Source: Nanobdellota archaeon
Lineage (GTDB): Archaea > Nanobdellota > Nanobdellia > Woesearchaeales > JAHJBD01
Direction: 5' to 3'
Assembly: GCA_018813725.1 (NCBI GenBank)
Contig: JAHJBD010000123.1
Coordinates: forward strand, 1-18,262
DNA length: 18,262 bases
A program made the translations under genes and the position numbers. Shown in pieces: positions 1-6,080 of the stretch (its first letter is position 1; each line of letters opens with the position of its first letter). Below the pieces are notes generated by a model, which was given only the letters and a program-made list of their open reading frames with translations, was not told the origin of the DNA and ran no database searches.

Positions 1-12
1 AAAAAAACAAAC

Positions 13-20
13 ATATAAAT
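13..20 (+). promoter_or_regulatory. TATA box of the 58-1676 operon
   Basis: ATATAAAT lies about 25 bases before a purine-rich stretch that leads into a Shine-Dalgarno-like AGAGGTG at 44-50. This spacing suits an archaeal promoter with a short 5' leader. The assignment rests on motif and position only. Confidence 0.45.
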
Positions 21-57
21 ACTAGTTGACCAGAAAATACCTTAGAGGTGAAATCCC

Positions 58-354
58 ATAGTACAGATAGGTTTTATTGAAGGCATACTGAAGATCGCTA
101 ACGTATTCTTAGCTCTTGTTGCCGGCACTATCTCAATCTCCCTGTTTAAGATATCACATAAAAGAAAAGATCTTAGGCCATGGCTCATGCTGCTCGTCGC
201 ATTGGTATTCTTCTCACTTACTGAGATTTTTGGAGCATTAAGGGCATTTGGCATCTATGAAAGCCCGTTCCTCACACATATCATACCTACTGCAATATTA
301 GGCTTCCTTATCGCAGCACTAATAATGGAGATTTACAGAAAAAATGGCCGTTGA
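58..354 (+). CDS. small three-helix membrane protein, probable ATA start
   Basis: The frame is open from after a stop at 49-51 to TGA at 352-354 and encodes 98 residues if ATA at 58 is used. No ATG, GTG or TTG occurs in frame before the middle of the gene, yet a good Shine-Dalgarno (GAGGTG, 45-50) sits 7 bases before this ATA. The product has three hydrophobic segments (about residues 12-33, 46-66 and 75-93) separated by basic loops such as KISHKRKDLRPW. The next gene encodes a protein of exactly the same length and layout, with a similar GFI near the N-terminus and a basic loop followed by W, so the two look like tandem paralogues. The 3' end overlaps the next start, suggesting translational coupling. 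I recognise no named family. A base error turning ATG into ATA is the main alternative to a true ATA start. Confidence 0.6.
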   Translation: MVQIGFIEGILKIANVFLALVAGTISISLFKISHKRKDLRPWLMLLVALVFFSLTEIFGALRAFGIYESPFLTHIIPTAILGFLIAALIMEIYRKNGR

Positions 355-640
355 GATGGGTACTTGCTTAGGATTTATAGCACCTTTCTATAATTTGGTA
401 TTGGTAGCTATAGCAGTGATACTATTCATTAAGCTGTTCCGCATGAACAAGAAAAACATCCTTGCATGGAAGCTTATATTCCTTGCAGTATTGATATATA
501 TTGTTGAGCAGGTGCTTGCAGTGACAAACAGTCTCCTGATTACAAGTGTTCCCAGGATAACCAACTCATTCTTTGAGATGGCGATAATCACAATCTTCAT
601 TTATGTACTGCTTGTACAAAAAGAATTCGTGAAAAAATGA
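344..640 (+). CDS. small three-helix membrane protein
   Basis: This 98-residue protein has three predicted membrane helices, at about residues 14-32, 41-61 and 72-93. A short basic loop (FRMNKKNILAW) follows helix 1, and a polar VPRITN segment precedes helix 3. It is probably a paralogue of the upstream gene: length, helix spacing and loop character match, though identity is low by eye. The start overlaps the upstream stop by 11 bases and its own stop overlaps the next ATG (ATGA), so it belongs to a translationally coupled operon with a pilin-like protein and an esterase. No catalytic motif is visible. A role as a membrane partner or accessory subunit is inference. Confidence 0.7.
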   Translation: MAVEMGTCLGFIAPFYNLVLVAIAVILFIKLFRMNKKNILAWKLIFLAVLIYIVEQVLAVTNSLLITSVPRITNSFFEMAIITIFIYVLLVQKEFVKK

Positions 641-888
641 ACAGAAAAGCATTGTCCCCGCTTATGGCAACTATCATCCTTGTATTGTTTGCATTAGTGA
701 TAGGTACAGTCACCATGAACCTTGGCAAAGGTTATGTAGAAGACATAGCAGAAGAAACGCCAAAATCATCCATCATAATTGATATCACAGATATTGATAC
801 TCCATTAAAAGAGCTTCAGGTAAAGCACATCACCGGAAGGATATCTGAAGAAGAGTATCTAGATCAAGAACAAATTTTAATTTCATGA
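637..888 (+). CDS. type IV pilin-like protein with SHOCT-like C-terminus
   Basis: The 83-residue product begins with the archaeal pilin N-terminal signature: a short basic leader (MNRKA) then LSPLMATIILVLFALVIGTV, the usual PibD/EppA-type prepilin peptidase substrate followed by a single hydrophobic helix (about 6-28). After the helix comes only a short acidic linker. The last 28 residues (TPLKELQVKHITGRISEEEYL...) match the SHOCT pattern of a short amphipathic helix, 'G-[RIV]-I-[ST]-E-E-E-[YF]', and a second helix. There is no room for a normal pilin head domain. The gene is coupled to both neighbours by ATGA overlaps at 637-640 and 885-888. It may be a minor pilin or membrane adaptor rather than a filament subunit. 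The pilin motif is clear; the function is inferred. Confidence 0.72.
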   Translation: MNRKALSPLMATIILVLFALVIGTVTMNLGKGYVEDIAEETPKSSIIIDITDIDTPLKELQVKHITGRISEEEYLDQEQILIS

Positions 889-1676
889 AAAAGGCAATAA
901 TTTCTTTGCTTTTATTGACTATCGGGTGCGTAGCACCAGCAGCCTTTCTAGGTGACAATCCCGAAAACCAACCTTTTGATTACCTGGGATCAGATACATG
1001 CATATTGCTTACTCATGGTTTTGCAGGAACTCCCTGGGAAGTAAAAGAATTAGGACAATACTTAAATGATCAGGGCTACACAGTTAAAGGCATCCTTTTG
1101 CCAGGCCACGGCACAACTGCCCACGATCTATCGCAAACCACATGGCAGGAATGGTACTCAAAGCTAGAGCAAGCATACCTTGAGCTAAAGCCAAGCTGCA
1201 CCAATATCTTTGCAGGTGGTGTATCAACAGGCGCCTCACTCTCGCTATATCTTGCTGAAAACTACAATATTTCAGGGATCATACTCATGGACACAATAAT
1301 CTATCCAGTAAACACTTATGCATATTATACAAACATACTAAAATATTTTGTGAGGTACAAGAAAAACACAAGACTGATAGAGGATGAAGAACAGTATTAC
1401 TATACACATAAGCCGGTCGCAGCCGTAAACCAGCTTATGAGATTCATCGGAGTGTTAAAAAAGGACATAAGTAAAGTTACAGAACCAGCACTTATCATAC
1501 ATTATGACAATGATTATACTTCAAAGCCAAAAAGCGCCCAATATGTTTATGATAACATCCAAAGTGAGAACAAAGAGCTTATCTGGCTTAACAACACATT
1601 CCATGTGCCGACAAAAGGAGAGGAAAAACTGTTTGTTTTCGAGAAGACTGAAGAATTTATAGGATCATTGATCTAG
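885..1676 (+). CDS. alpha/beta hydrolase, Est30-like carboxylesterase, probable lipoprotein
   Basis: This 263-residue protein has the order of the carboxylesterase Est30 / monoacylglycerol lipase branch of alpha/beta hydrolases. It shows an oxyanion-hole HGFAGTPWE (residues 44-52), a PGHG turn (73-76), the nucleophile elbow G-V-S-T-G with Ser114, the acid in HYDND (Asp210 by alignment from memory to Est30) and His240 in NTFHV. Length and motif spacing are normal, so it should be active on short acyl esters. Residues 1-15 form a basic, hydrophobic leader ending T-I-G-C, a plausible but weak lipobox with Cys15, which suggests an extracytoplasmic, membrane-anchored enzyme. It is the last gene of the operon and overlaps the preceding stop (ATGA). 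The natural substrate cannot be told from sequence. Its 3' end overlaps the convergent UPF0147 gene by 12 bases. Confidence 0.85.
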   Translation: MKKAIISLLLLTIGCVAPAAFLGDNPENQPFDYLGSDTCILLTHGFAGTPWEVKELGQYLNDQGYTVKGILLPGHGTTAHDLSQTTWQEWYSKLEQAYLELKPSCTNIFAGGVSTGASLSLYLAENYNISGIILMDTIIYPVNTYAYYTNILKYFVRYKKNTRLIEDEEQYYYTHKPVAAVNQLMRFIGVLKKDISKVTEPALIIHYDNDYTSKPKSAQYVYDNIQSENKELIWLNNTFHVPTKGEEKLFVFEKTEEFIGSLI

Positions 1677-1916
1677 ACTTTCTAGCAGGCTTACTATGTT
1701 CCAGATCTGGGTTCTCGTATATGCCTGCAGATTACTATCCTCAGTGATCTCTTCAAGAACATTAAGTGATTTATGTACCTTTATAGAATCATCTTCTCCG
1801 CCCTTTATGGATTCAGATATTTCGCTTAGCTTACTCCTGACATTCTTAGGGATGGATGAATCATCATTCAATTCATCAATAAGTTCTAAAACGCCTGTAA
1901 ATTTACTGTTTGTCAT
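1665..1916 (-). CDS. UPF0147 family protein
   Basis: The 83-residue, acidic, all-helical protein carries the hallmarks of the archaeal UPF0147 family: an N-terminal 'L-x-x-L-x-x-L-x-x-D-x-S-[IV]-P-K-N-V-R' segment (about residues 9-27), a central 'G' loop, and a C-terminal 'T-R-T-x-[IL]-W' helix. The biochemical function is unknown. It is the last gene of the minus-strand ribosome / RNA polymerase / KEOPS / prefoldin operon and overlaps the pfdB stop by 14 bases, so it is probably translated by coupling. Its stop lies inside the end of the convergent esterase gene. Confidence 0.88.
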   Translation of the reverse strand: MTNSKFTGVLELIDELNDDSSIPKNVRSKLSEISESIKGGEDDSIKVHKSLNVLEEITEDSNLQAYTRTQIWNIVSLLESLDQ

Positions 1917-2238
1917 TTTTCATCTTTTCCATGACATCTTCTCTGGTATTCTTTGCCTTTTCCTTGATATTGTTCTCCTGCTTTTCCAGAGTCTTGATCC
2001 TTAGTTCGATCTTTTCTTTTTTCTCTTTAAGCTCAGTGATAAGCTCAGCTTTATCTACAGATACCATAACATTTGCTATGATCTTATAAGAATCTTTAGA
2101 ACTCTCAAGCTGTGCCAATGCAGAGTCGATCTCGATAACCTGCATCTGAAACTGCTGCTTTTGCGCCAAAAAATTCTGCAGCGACTGTTCATAAAGCTGA
2201 AGTTGCGCAATCTTCTGCTCTGTTTCTTTACTTACCAT
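1903..2238 (-). CDS. pfdB: prefoldin subunit beta
   Basis: The 111-residue product is the beta subunit of the archaeal hexameric prefoldin (two alpha, four beta), a cytosolic holdase that passes unfolded proteins to the thermosome. It shows the family layout: an N-terminal coiled coil rich in Gln (about residues 5-45), the 'L-E-x-S-x-D-S-Y-K-I-I-A-N-V-M-V' hairpin region (about 44-60), and a C-terminal coiled coil of Lys/Glu heptads (about 65-108). Length is normal. It overlaps pcc1 upstream by 11 bases and the UPF0147 gene downstream by 14 bases. Its position after rpl37ae, rpo12 and pcc1 matches a conserved archaeal gene order. Confidence 0.93.
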   Translation of the reverse strand: MVSKETEQKIAQLQLYEQSLQNFLAQKQQFQMQVIEIDSALAQLESSKDSYKIIANVMVSVDKAELITELKEKKEKIELRIKTLEKQENNIKEKAKNTREDVMEKMKNDKQ

Positions 2239-2461
2239 CTGCTAACACCTTCATCTTCTCAAAAACTAGTAGTAGTTTCATAAGTGAATTGACGGTTGCC
2301 CTGAAAGCAACAGCATCGTCAGCCTTGATATCAAACTCAACATGGCCTTTAGCTTTTTTCAAGCTCACCTGCGACCTTGCCCTTTCCTCGATCTCAGGAG
2401 AAAAGACATTGTGCAGCGTCGCTGGATCATCATACACGCTAAGTTTAGACCTAAATTTCAT
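2228..2461 (-). CDS. pcc1: KEOPS complex subunit Pcc1
   Basis: This is a 77-residue Pcc1-family protein, the small dimerising subunit of the KEOPS complex that makes t6A at position 37 of ANN-decoding tRNAs. Visible family features are an N-terminal beta strand (KFRSKLSVYDD), the helix 'A-T-L-H-N-V-F-S-P-E' (residues 14-23), the R-S-Q-V strand (29-32), and the C-terminal 'D-A-V-A-F-R-A-T-V-N-S-L-M-K-L' helix (49-63). The length is typical of archaeal Pcc1. The start codon overlaps the rpo12 stop (ATGA, 2458-2461), and the 3' end overlaps pfdB by 11 bases. Other KEOPS subunits are not in the window. Confidence 0.88.
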   Translation of the reverse strand: MKFRSKLSVYDDPATLHNVFSPEIEERARSQVSLKKAKGHVEFDIKADDAVAFRATVNSLMKLLLVFEKMKVLADGK

Positions 2462-2595
2462 ATTGCCTGTACTTTTGCGATGACAGTTCTTGGCTTAAAT
2501 AAGATCTTGCTGCCGCAGTACGGACACCTGACCTTTTTTCTAAGATAATCAGCAGCCACTCTTTTATTGCACTCAAAGCATTTGTATTCTACCAT
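2458..2595 (-). CDS. rpoP: DNA-directed RNA polymerase subunit P (Rpo12)
   Basis: This 45-residue protein reads MVEYKCFECNKRV at the start and contains the four zinc-binding cysteines of Rpo12/Rpb12 as C6-x2-C9 and C24-x2-C27 (CPYCGSK), followed by the conserved basic 'I-L-F-K-x-R' strand. It is a core assembly subunit of archaeal RNA polymerase at the Rpo3/Rpo10 platform. The length (44-48 residues) is usual for archaea. The gene starts 1 base after the rpl37ae stop and its stop overlaps the pcc1 start, so all three are read as one polycistronic message. Confidence 0.95.
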   Translation of the reverse strand: MVEYKCFECNKRVAADYLRKKVRCPYCGSKILFKPRTVIAKVQAI

Positions 2596-2596
2596 T

Positions 2597-2833
2597 TTAT
2601 TCCTCTTTGTCAGCAGCTTTTTTCTTCAGGATGGTATACGCCTTGCCGCTGAATTTCTTGCCGCATTTCCTGCACTCCCATATGCCGACTGCCTGTCTTT
2701 TTACAGCTACTTTATGGCAGAATGGGCACTTATGCAGCTTTCGCTGCTCTTCTTCGATCTTGCCAAATATCTGTTTCAGCTTCCTGCCGTACCTAACTCC
2801 AAATCGTTTAACATTTCCGCTTATCTTTACCAT
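2597..2833 (-). CDS. rpl37ae: 50S ribosomal protein L37Ae (eL43)
   Basis: The 78-residue product has the L37Ae layout: an N-terminal 'R-F-G-x-R-Y-G-R' motif (about residues 10-17) and a four-cysteine zinc ribbon (C36-x2-C39 as CPFC and C54-x2-C57 as CRKC) with the conserved 'G-I-W-E-C' before the second pair. The C-terminus continues with GKAYT, as usual. A strong Shine-Dalgarno (AGGAG on the minus strand, 2841-2845) precedes the ATG. It is the first protein gene of the minus-strand operon and follows tRNA-Pro by about 20 bases, so the tRNA and mRNA may share one primary transcript. Confidence 0.95.
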   Translation of the reverse strand: MVKISGNVKRFGVRYGRKLKQIFGKIEEEQRKLHKCPFCHKVAVKRQAVGIWECRKCGKKFSGKAYTILKKKAADKEE

Positions 2834-2853
2834 TGTAATTCTCCTATTTTAAG

Positions 2854-2927
2854 TGGGGCTACCCAGATTCGAACTGGGGTCTTAAGGTCCCAAACCTCAA
2901 AGGCTAGCCAAGCTACCCCATAGCTTA
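2854..2927 (-). tRNA. tRNA-Pro (anticodon UGG) with irregular acceptor stem
   Basis: Reading the minus strand, T8 is at 2920. The D arm contains the archaeal tRNA-Pro signature TGGGGTAGCTTGG. The anticodon stem-loop is TGAGG-TTTGGGA-CCTTA with anticodon TGG. The T arm is CCCAG-TTCGAAT-CTGGG and the 3' acceptor strand is TAGCCCC plus discriminator A73 at 2854. CCA is not encoded. Contiguous positions 1-7 (2927-2921) read TAAGCTA. They pair as GCTA with TAGC at positions 4-7, but 1-3 (TAA) cannot pair with CCC. A GGG at 2957-2955, 30 bases further upstream, would complete a perfect GGGGCTA strand if the 30 bases between were removed, so the gene may extend to 2957. The identity is firm; the 5' boundary is uncertain. 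Confidence 0.85.
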
Positions 2928-2996
2928 ATGTTATATAGCTATAAGCTAAATAATCCCATTCTGCAGGGCAGCTCTTACCCAAGTGGATAACCCTTG

Positions 2997-3006
2997 CTTT
3001 TTAAAG
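2997..3006 (-). promoter_or_regulatory. possible TATA box of the tRNA-Pro / rpl37ae operon
   Basis: On the minus strand the sequence is CTTTAAAAAG. It would place transcription start near 2975, about 18 bases before the GGG at 2957. The AT-rich CTATATAA at 2932-2939 is too close to the tRNA body to serve as its promoter. The call is weak and rests on position alone. Confidence 0.3.
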
Positions 3007-3074
3007 TTATCGGTAAATAGAAATCCGAGGCCATAATATGCTGTATAGATTTTTGAGCCAACTTAATAAGAAAA

Positions 3075-3083
3075 TTTATATAA
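3075..3083 (+). promoter_or_regulatory. TATA box for a leaderless histidine kinase mRNA
   Basis: TTTATATAA ends 22 bases before the ATG at 3106 and no Shine-Dalgarno lies between. This spacing puts transcription start at or next to the start codon, the typical archaeal leaderless arrangement. It probably drives the kinase and the receiver after it. Confidence 0.6.
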
Positions 3084-3105
3084 TCAAAGTTTATAAAGAT
3101 ACCTT

Positions 3106-4953
3106 ATGCCAGAGGATATTGAAAAGCTAAAAAAAGAGCTTGAGAAATGTAAAGCAGACAAGGATATGCTTGAGCTTGCTGAATTCTCCATCAATAAGAG
3201 TTATGAAGAGGTATTCTGGATAGACAAGGATGCAAAGATAATCAGGGTAAACGATTATGCATGCAAGATGCTTGGCTACAAGAAAGAAGAGCTTCTAAAG
3301 ATGACTGTGCATGACATCGACCCAGTATTCACAAAAGACCTCTGGCCAAAACACTGGGAAGACCTTAAGAAAAATAAATCACAGGTAATCAAAAGCATCC
3401 ATAAGACTAAAGAAGGCAAGGAATATCCAGTTGAGATCTCAATAAATTATCTTAATTACAATGGCAGGGAATACAATTTTGCTTATGCAAAAGACATCTC
3501 GCAAAGGGAATGCGCACTTCAAAGACTTAAAGATGCTGAAGAAAAATACAGGACATTCCTTGAGAACCTGATAGGGATATATTACAAGGCAAATATCAAC
3601 GGCATCCCTGTACTATTTGAAGGCACAGTCAAGGATATTACGGGTTATGATAAGGAAGAGTTTATCAAAGGCCTTTCATGGGATAAGATCATCCATCCTG
3701 AAGATTTCAAGAATATGAAAGATAGCTGGGAACTGCTTGCAAAGGCTCCAAACACCTCAGTAAATCGTGAATACAGGATAATACGCAAAGACGGCGCTGT
3801 TAGGTGGCTGCATGAGATCACTAGAAATATCTGCGAGAATAATAAGCCAAAATACCTTATAGGTTCATTACACGACATAACTGAGAAAAGGCTTATCCAG
3901 GATGAGATAGGGCAGGCAAAAGAAGATGCAGAAGAATATCTTGAGATAGCTGCAAACATAATCGTTGCTATAGACACTAAAGGAAAGATAACCTTGCTAA
4001 ACAAGAACGGCCATAAGCTCTTAGGCTACAAAGAAAAGGAGCTGATAGGAAAGAACTGGTTTAACACATGCTTACCAAAAGAACAGAGAGATGAAGTAAA
4101 AAAAGTATTCCAAAACTGTATGGAAGGAAAATTAAACCTTGTGCAGCACTATGATAACCCTATCATGACAAAAGACGGCTCAAAAAAGATAATCCGATGG
4201 TACAATACCTACCTCAAAGACAAGACAGGCAACATAATTGGGACATTAAGCTCAGGACAGGACATTACTGAAAAACAAAAGATTGACGAATTAAAATCCA
4301 ATATATTAAGGGATGTATCTCATGAGCTCAAGACCCCTGCTTCCTTGATAACTTATGCAGCAAGAAAGTTAAAAGAACAGGTCGCAAACGGAGAACTCAA
4401 TAATATGCACACCTATCTTCGCATCCTTAACAAGAATGCAGATAGGCTCAACCACGAGATAAGCTCGATCCTAGAGATGGGAAGGCTTGAAACAACAGAA
4501 GATATAGCAAAAGATAAGGTCAATGTCTGCTCTGTGATAAGTGGAGTAGTCAATTATTATCGGGATGTTGCAGCGAGGAACCATAATAAGATCATATATC
4601 ATAAAAAAGCTGAATGCATCATAAAAGGCAATGAAAATCTTCTGAAATTATGTGTATCAAACCTTATAGATAACTCTGCAAAGTTTACCAGAAACGGAAA
4701 GATTTCTGTATCATTGCTAAAGACTGGAAAAACAGTCACTATAACAGTGAAAGACACGGGCAAAGGCATTGGAAAGAACAAGCTTAAATACATATTCAAC
4801 CCATTTGTCAAGGTTGACCAGAGCAGCACAGGAATTGGCCTTGGATTAAGCATATGCAAAAAGATAGTTGATCTTCACAAAGGCCAGATTAAGGTTAAAT
4901 CTGTGCATGGAAAAGGCACTGAATTTAAGATAACGCTCCCAAGAGGTGTTTAG
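3106..4953 (+). CDS. soluble PAS-PAS-PAS sensor histidine kinase
   Basis: The 615-residue protein has no membrane helix and should be cytosolic. A short coiled coil (1-25) leads to three PAS domains: about 25-135 (ending AYAKDISQRE), 145-262 (a PAS_3-type fold with 'Y-R-I-I-R-K-D-G-A-V-R-W-L' and HDITEKR), and 277-390 (ending LSSGQDITEK). The HisKA helix carries His406 in S-H-E-L-K-T-P. The ATPase domain has N-box N519/N523 (NLIDNSAKF), G1 box DTGKGIG (550-556) and G2 box TGIGLGLS (575-582), so all catalytic boxes are intact. PAS3 is a close paralogue of the PAS in the receptor at 11553. The stop is directly followed by the receiver at 4954 with no spacer, so the two are a likely cognate pair. 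The ligand is unknown. Confidence 0.93.
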   Translation: MPEDIEKLKKELEKCKADKDMLELAEFSINKSYEEVFWIDKDAKIIRVNDYACKMLGYKKEELLKMTVHDIDPVFTKDLWPKHWEDLKKNKSQVIKSIHKTKEGKEYPVEISINYLNYNGREYNFAYAKDISQRECALQRLKDAEEKYRTFLENLIGIYYKANINGIPVLFEGTVKDITGYDKEEFIKGLSWDKIIHPEDFKNMKDSWELLAKAPNTSVNREYRIIRKDGAVRWLHEITRNICENNKPKYLIGSLHDITEKRLIQDEIGQAKEDAEEYLEIAANIIVAIDTKGKITLLNKNGHKLLGYKEKELIGKNWFNTCLPKEQRDEVKKVFQNCMEGKLNLVQHYDNPIMTKDGSKKIIRWYNTYLKDKTGNIIGTLSSGQDITEKQKIDELKSNILRDVSHELKTPASLITYAARKLKEQVANGELNNMHTYLRILNKNADRLNHEISSILEMGRLETTEDIAKDKVNVCSVISGVVNYYRDVAARNHNKIIYHKKAECIIKGNENLLKLCVSNLIDNSAKFTRNGKISVSLLKTGKTVTITVKDTGKGIGKNKLKYIFNPFVKVDQSSTGIGLGLSICKKIVDLHKGQIKVKSVHGKGTEFKITLPRGV

Positions 4954-5316
4954 ATGGCAAAAAAAACAATATTAGTCGTTGAAGACGAAGAAGACATGCA
5001 GTATATATACCAGGATCTGCTGGCAAAGAAATATCACCTGATCGTCGTGAACAATGCAGAGCATGCTGCCCTAAAGCTAAAACAGGAGAAGATTGACCTG
5101 ATGCTGCTGGACATCATCCTTCCCGACAAGACTGGGGATGAGTTCTTCAAAGAGATCAAGCAGAAAAAAAAGTTCAAGAAGCTGCCTGTGATAATAATCA
5201 GCGTCCTTGGCGACATGATGGACGAACTTAAAAGGACTGACCCTGATGTTGTCTGCATGCAAAAGCCTTTTGATGATAAGGTGCTGTTGGGCAAGATAGA
5301 TGAACTGTTAAAATAA
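4954..5316 (+). CDS. single-domain response regulator (receiver only)
   Basis: This 120-residue CheY-like receiver has acidic-pocket residues E10/D11 (VVEDEED), phosphoacceptor Asp53 in LLDIILP, switch Ser83 in IIISVLG and Lys104 in Q-K-P-F. The alpha3-beta4 region is of normal length, unlike the next two receivers. There is no output domain, so it acts by protein contact or as a relay intermediate. The ATG follows the kinase TAG immediately, with a GAGGTG Shine-Dalgarno inside the kinase gene end. This makes it the likely partner of that kinase. Confidence 0.92.
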   Translation: MAKKTILVVEDEEDMQYIYQDLLAKKYHLIVVNNAEHAALKLKQEKIDLMLLDIILPDKTGDEFFKEIKQKKKFKKLPVIIISVLGDMMDELKRTDPDVVCMQKPFDDKVLLGKIDELLK

Positions 5317-5320
5317 AAAC

Positions 5321-5329
5321 ATTTTTATA
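5321..5329 (+). promoter_or_regulatory. TATA box of the receiver / RecA-like operon
   Basis: ATTTTTATA lies in the 50-base gap after the first receiver gene. A Shine-Dalgarno (AGAGGTG, 5355-5361) precedes the ATG at 5367. The arrangement allows separate transcription of the three genes 5367-6602. Confidence 0.4.
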
Positions 5330-5366
5330 GGTCAAATCTTAGAAAAGGAATATAAGAGGTGCTAAT

Positions 5367-5726
5367 ATGCCAAAAACAATTATGGTAGTTGACGATGAGC
5401 CTGACAATGTCACAACTGTAAAGACTGTTCTAGAAAAAGAGGGTTATAAGGTGATTACTGCTAAAAGCGGTGATGACTGCCTGAAAGTTTTAGCCAAACA
5501 AAAGACTAAGCCAAGCCTCATACTCATGGACATCATGATGCCAGGAACACCGGTAAAAGAGATAATCCCAAAGATAAAAGGGATAAAGATCGCATACCTG
5601 AGCGTCGTAAGGACATCAGAAGCAGAGCGTGAAGACCTGCTGAAGTCAGGTAATATCGTCGACTATATCCCTAAACCATTTGATATCAAAGAACTTATCG
5701 CAAAAGTGAAGAAGATTGTAGCATGA
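5367..5726 (+). CDS. single-domain response regulator with shortened alpha3-beta4
   Basis: The 119-residue receiver has D9/D10, Asp55 in LMDIMMPG, switch Ser79 in YLSVV and Lys103 in P-K-P-F. From the phosphoacceptor to the switch serine there are 24 residues, compared with about 30 in CheY and the receiver just upstream. The segment after MMPG is reduced to 'T-P-V-K-E-I-I-P-K-I-K-G'. All phosphotransfer residues are kept, so the domain should be phosphorylatable, but the alpha3-beta4 face is reshaped. There is no output domain. It has its own TATA box and Shine-Dalgarno, and its stop overlaps the next ATG (ATGA). Confidence 0.9.
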   Translation: MPKTIMVVDDEPDNVTTVKTVLEKEGYKVITAKSGDDCLKVLAKQKTKPSLILMDIMMPGTPVKEIIPKIKGIKIAYLSVVRTSEAEREDLLKSGNIVDYIPKPFDIKELIAKVKKIVA

Positions 5727-6079
5727 TAAAAAAGAAGACAGTCTTCATATTAGACGACGAAAAAGACACCAGGGACAGCCTCAGGATGATGCTGGAGATG
5801 GAAGGTTACCGGGCATTTACAGCGGCAAGCGTTGATGAATGCCTAAAGATGCTTCGGATCGAAAAGCCAGACTTGATAATAATGGACATAATGATGCCAG
5901 GAACAGCTGTGTGTAAGATACTGGACCATACCCCTATCATCACGATATACCATACAGGGATTGAGATGGACAAGCTGAAAGAAGATGGGTTGCTTGACCA
6001 TAAACATGTTGTTGACGTGATCAGAAAGCCTTCAGACATCGATGACATCATAGCAAAGATAAAAAAACACATAGGTTAA
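5723..6079 (+). CDS. single-domain response regulator, divergent short-loop type
   Basis: The 118-residue receiver is related to its upstream neighbour. It has D11/D12 (LDDEKD), Asp55 in IMDIMMPG-T-A-V, and Lys102 in V-I-R-K-P. The alpha3-beta4 segment is even shorter. At the switch position, the strand reads PIITIYHTG. Tyr76 sits where Ser/Thr is expected by spacing, with Thr74 and Thr78 nearby, so the switch may be altered. There is no output domain. The start overlaps the preceding stop, and the stop lies 1 base before the RecA-like gene, so all three should be co-translated. Confidence 0.87.
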   Translation: MIKKKTVFILDDEKDTRDSLRMMLEMEGYRAFTAASVDECLKMLRIEKPDLIIMDIMMPGTAVCKILDHTPIITIYHTGIEMDKLKEDGLLDHKHVVDVIRKPSDIDDIIAKIKKHIG

Positions 6080-6080
6080 G

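Noticed and set aside
48..80. GTG at 48 as start of the first gene
   Set aside because: Its frame reaches a stop after ten codons; the GTG is part of the Shine-Dalgarno for the frame starting at 58.
2567..2923. 118-residue plus-strand ORF opposite rpl37ae, rpoP and tRNA-Pro
   Set aside because: It lies antisense to well-recognised genes and shows no protein-like features.
2957..3000. A second tRNA upstream of tRNA-Pro on the minus strand (TGCAGA resembling a Cys anticodon loop, CTTGGGTA like a D loop)
   Set aside because: The anticodon and acceptor stems do not pair and no T arm is found.
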